Shown here piece by piece: positions 5,623-7,071 of a stretch of 7,071 bases of DNA. Below the pieces are notes generated by a model. The model searched no databases. It saw only the letters and a list, made by a program, of their open reading frames with translations, and was not told the DNA's origin. Origin of the DNA: Candidatus Gastranaerophilales bacterium (GTDB taxonomy: Bacteria > Cyanobacteriota > Vampirovibrionia > Gastranaerophilales > Gastranaerophilaceae); assembly GCA_900752845.1 (NCBI GenBank), contig CAADWU010000017.1, forward strand, positions 1 to 7,071, in the 5' to 3' direction. Numbering within the stretch: the stretch's first letter is position 1; each line of letters starts with the position of its first letter. A program made the translations under genes and the position numbers.

Positions 5623-6750
5623 TCAATTAGACACTTTACCTAGTACAACCCTTCGAGATGCCCCTGTACAAGAAGGAAGATTATTTGGTATATTATAATA
5701 AGTACAATAACCCAAAAGTGCAAATGCCATAACTTCTTTAAAATTATTGGAAATTCCGTAAGCTTCATGTGTTTTCAAATCAATATGCTTTGGTAAATAA
5801 TGTCTTAAATATTTCATTAAAGTAGGATTGTACGCTCCTCCTCCGCCTACAATAACTTCTTTAATATCAATGTCTGGATAAATAAAACTTTCGTAAGCTT
5901 TTGTAATAGATTTAGCTGCAAGAGCAGTAACTGTAGCAATAATATCTTCAGGATTTTTAGGGCCGAATCGGAGTGCATTTTCAATATATAAAGGAGAAAA
6001 ATACTCTCTGCCCGTAGTTTTAGGAGGAACTTTAAAATAATAATCATCCTGCATTAAACATTCAAGCCAGCTTTCTGAAACCTTGCCTGAATTAGCAATT
6101 TCGCCGTCTTTATCATAAGACATAGAGTAAAACTTGTTTGTACAATAATCAATCATTATATTTCCTAAACCGGTATCAAATCCGAATGTCGGAAATTCTT
6201 GGGAAACAACGGTTACATTAGAAATACCGCCGATATTTTGAACAAGAACATTTTTCTTTAAAGGCTTAAACCATTTTTCATCAGCAAAACAAACAAGAGG
6301 TGCCCCCTCGCCGCCTGCTGCAATATCTGCTTCCCTGAAATTAGAAATAGTCATACATCCTGTTTGTGCTGCAATAACAGAACTTTCGCCAATTTGGAGT
6401 GTACTTTTTAAAGATATTTTATCAAGTTTTTCATCTTGAGGATAATGATAAATTGTTTGTCCATGACTTGCAATAAAATCAGGTTTTCCGTGTTCTGAAA
6501 TTAACACTTTACATGCATCTGCAAAACACTGTCCGATTGCAAAATTCATCTGGCAAACATCACGAACAGAAGCATTACCCGAAAAAAGATTAAATATTTT
6601 TGCTCTAATATGCTCGGGATATTTATAATTTATACCCGAAATAAGTTTTACAGACAAATCAGGTCTGACCTCGCACAGCCCTGCATCAATACTGTCGCAG
6701 GAAGTACCTGACATTAAACCTATAACCTTTTTTGTTTGTAATTCTTCCAT
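5623..6750 (-). CDS. anmK: Anhydro-N-acetylmuramic acid kinase
   Basis: Cytoplasmic enzyme of cell-wall recycling: it opens 1,6-anhydro-N-acetylmuramic acid and phosphorylates it to MurNAc-6-phosphate using ATP. From ATG 6750 it is 375 residues, close to E. coli AnmK (369). Motifs, in order: GLMSGTSCDSID (11-22), ASHGQTIYH (94-102), NFREADIAAGGEGAPL (137-152, D142 being the expected catalytic base), QNIGGISNV (171-179), FDTGLGNIMID (191-201), TTGREYF and GGGGAYNP further on, and a C-terminal NLPSCTGASRRVVLG. Usual SGTSxDGxD reads SGTSCDSID here, and FDTGPGN reads FDTGLGN. An upstream TTG (6786) is in frame but lies inside a terminator hairpin and would add 12 unusual residues, so ATG is preferred. 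No Shine-Dalgarno sequence precedes the ATG; the upstream bases are T/A only. No etherase (MurQ) gene is in the window. Confidence 0.94.
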   Translation of the reverse strand: MEELQTKKVIGLMSGTSCDSIDAGLCEVRPDLSVKLISGINYKYPEHIRAKIFNLFSGNASVRDVCQMNFAIGQCFADACKVLISEHGKPDFIASHGQTIYHYPQDEKLDKISLKSTLQIGESSVIAAQTGCMTISNFREADIAAGGEGAPLVCFADEKWFKPLKKNVLVQNIGGISNVTVVSQEFPTFGFDTGLGNIMIDYCTNKFYSMSYDKDGEIANSGKVSESWLECLMQDDYYFKVPPKTTGREYFSPLYIENALRFGPKNPEDIIATVTALAAKSITKAYESFIYPDIDIKEVIVGGGGAYNPTLMKYLRHYLPKHIDLKTHEAYGISNNFKEVMAFALLGYCTYYNIPNNLPSCTGASRRVVLGKVSN

Positions 6751-6757
6751 ATAATAT

Positions 6758-6786
6758 ATAATATAAAAAAGCTTGCAAAAGCGCAA
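6758..6786 (-). promoter_or_regulatory. Possible promoter giving a leaderless anmK mRNA
   Basis: TTGCGC (6786-6781), a 17-bp spacer and TATTAT (6763-6758, five of six) lie within and just after the terminator hairpin. The -10 box ends 7 bp before the anmK ATG, so transcription would begin at or next to the start codon. This would explain the absence of a ribosome-binding site. The -35 match is poor (three of six), so the call is weak. Confidence 0.25.
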
Positions 6787-6790
6787 GCTT
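6765..6790 (-). terminator. Intrinsic (rho-independent) terminator on the minus strand, just before anmK
   Basis: On the minus strand AAGCTTGC (6790-6783), a six-base loop GCTTTT and GCAAGCTT (6776-6769) form a perfect 8-bp stem with four G-C pairs, running into a T tract (6770-6765). It lies about 15 bp before the anmK ATG, so it ends whatever is transcribed leftward from the 7040-7068 promoter unless RNA polymerase reads through. On the plus strand the stem is not followed by T's. Confidence 0.75.
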
Positions 6791-6813
6791 ACTAATTTAC
6801 GTTACAACTATCC

Positions 6814-6850
6814 CGTAAATCTCCTTTATAAATCTTTTTCGTAAATCCCC
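6814..6850 (-). repeat. Two 11-nt direct repeats able to compete for one complementary segment
   Basis: Minus strand GGGGATTTACG (6850-6840) and GGAGATTTACG (6824-6814) match at 10 of 11 positions with a 26-nt period. Both contain ATTTACG, which is exactly complementary to CGTAAAT at 6801-6795, immediately upstream of the terminator. Only one copy can pair at a time. A third GATTTAC (7049-7043) overlaps the -10 box of the upstream promoter. Confidence 0.55.
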
Positions 6851-6948
6851 AAATTAATAATAAATAAAAATATCCCTAATCTTTTGCACTCTCTGTTACA
6901 TACGTCCTTTTTTTTAATCTTCCAATTATTCCCGGACTTTTTTGCCAT
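6826..6948 (-). CDS. Possible 40-residue small protein inside the candidate RNA
   Basis: The minus-strand frame ATG 6948 to TAA 6826 encodes 40 residues: a basic N-terminus (MAKKSGNNWKIKKKD), a CNREC segment (17-21), a short hydrophobic stretch GIFLFIINLGIY (25-36) and a charged end. GAGG (6954-6951) is only 2 nt from the ATG, too close for normal initiation, although an in-frame GTG immediately precedes the ATG. It lies between the promoter and terminator, so it would be transcribed. No homologue is recognised, and a frame of this length could arise by chance. Confidence 0.22.
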   Translation of the reverse strand: MAKKSGNNWKIKKKDVCNRECKRLGIFLFIINLGIYEKDL

Positions 6949-7039
6949 CACCTCTTTTTCTACTTTGTCCTAACTAACCTTCTATTCTCCTCTGGCAGCC
7001 GTTCCTCTAATTAGGAACTCCTCCTTAGTTCATATTTCT

Positions 7040-7068
7040 AATGTAAATCTAAGTAAAAAGTTTGACAA
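7040..7068 (-). promoter_or_regulatory. Candidate sigma-70-type promoter for the 6765-7033 transcript
   Basis: On the minus strand TTGTCA (7068-7063, five of six consensus positions), an exact 17-bp spacer and TACATT (7045-7040, four of six). Transcription would start near 7033. It is the best promoter match feeding the region upstream of anmK. The gene to the right of the window is unknown, so leftward read-through from it cannot be excluded. Confidence 0.5.
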
Positions 7069-7071
7069 GTA

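Larger units (their letters stand above)
6765..7033 (-). ncRNA. Candidate small RNA or attenuated 5' leader of anmK, purine-rich, no known family
   Basis: The stretch 6751-7071 has no convincing gene. Its minus strand starts with a good promoter and ends in an intrinsic terminator, defining a transcript of about 270 nt. The transcript is strongly purine-rich and poor in C from about 7030 to 6900, so it cannot fold into a long rod. It holds eleven GGA triplets, a 6-bp hairpin near its 5' end (GTTCCT/AGGAAC, 7018-7001), two copies of GATTTACG near its 3' end, and a 41-codon frame. I compared it from memory with 6S RNA, RNase P RNA, tmRNA, SRP RNA and common riboswitches and found no match. Whether it works as RNA, encodes a peptide or regulates anmK by read-through is open. 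Confidence 0.4.

Noticed and set aside
5847..6047. Second minus-strand open frame of 66 codons inside anmK
   Set aside because: It is Leu/Ile-rich in an alternative frame under conserved AnmK sequence, with no independent start signal.
6751..6786. TTG start extending AnmK by twelve residues
   Set aside because: The codons fall in the terminator hairpin and T tract and give an unusual Phe/Tyr/Ile-rich extension; the ATG at 6750 matches the family's start just before the GLMSGTS loop.
6791..7030. Known structural RNA (RNase P, 6S, tmRNA, SRP) or riboswitch in the anmK upstream region
   Set aside because: A fragment AAGTCCGGG resembles an RNase P conserved stretch and AGGTGATGG recalls the fluoride riboswitch, but the remaining conserved elements of each are absent and the pairing does not work.

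Overview
The window is AT-rich, densely packed bacterial DNA with short intergenic gaps, overlapping gene ends and Shine-Dalgarno sites of the AGGAG type. A small protein opening with the residues VTFTG, together with the base composition and gene content, suggests an uncultured gut-type lineage close to Gastranaerophilales (Vampirovibrionia/Melainabacteria). This is an inference from remembered protein style, not a proven assignment. No transposase, phage gene, CRISPR array, rRNA or tRNA was seen.

Layout, left to right. (1) 2-766 (+) is the C-terminal half of a penicillin-binding-protein-4-type D-alanyl-D-alanine carboxypeptidase, cut by the window edge. (2) 763-1179 (-) encodes a small unrecognised protein with glycine-rich hydrophobic segments at both ends; its stop codon overlaps that of the carboxypeptidase. 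(3) 1339-5187 (+) is a run of five genes: family 2 glycosyltransferase, Gfo/Idh/MocA oxidoreductase, CDP-alcohol phosphatidyltransferase, trmL and nnrD. The last three are tightly coupled, with two overlaps. The first two each have a plausible promoter of their own. (4) 5171-5500 (-) is a small unrecognised protein with the VTFTG start, convergent with and overlapping nnrD. Its upstream region carries a good promoter whose -10 box sits in the centre of a perfect 12-bp inverted repeat. (5) 5623-6750 (-) is anmK, anhydro-N-acetylmuramic acid kinase. (6) 6751-7071 contains no convincing gene. On the minus strand it has a promoter at the window's right end, about 240 nt of very purine-rich sequence and a clear intrinsic terminator that ends only about 15 bp before the anmK start codon. 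This is either an independent small RNA (or small-ORF mRNA) or a long attenuated leader of anmK.

Functional themes are cell-wall turnover (the carboxypeptidase and AnmK, at opposite ends), surface sugar and lipid chemistry (glycosyltransferase, sugar-nucleotide-type dehydrogenase, CDP-alcohol phosphatidyltransferase), and housekeeping repair or modification (TrmL on tRNA, NnrD on damaged NAD(P)H). Most genes are ordinary. The parts deserving a second look are the 6751-7071 RNA region, the promoter-centred inverted repeat at 5549-5580, the two small unrecognised proteins and the undetermined substrate of the CDP-alcohol enzyme.
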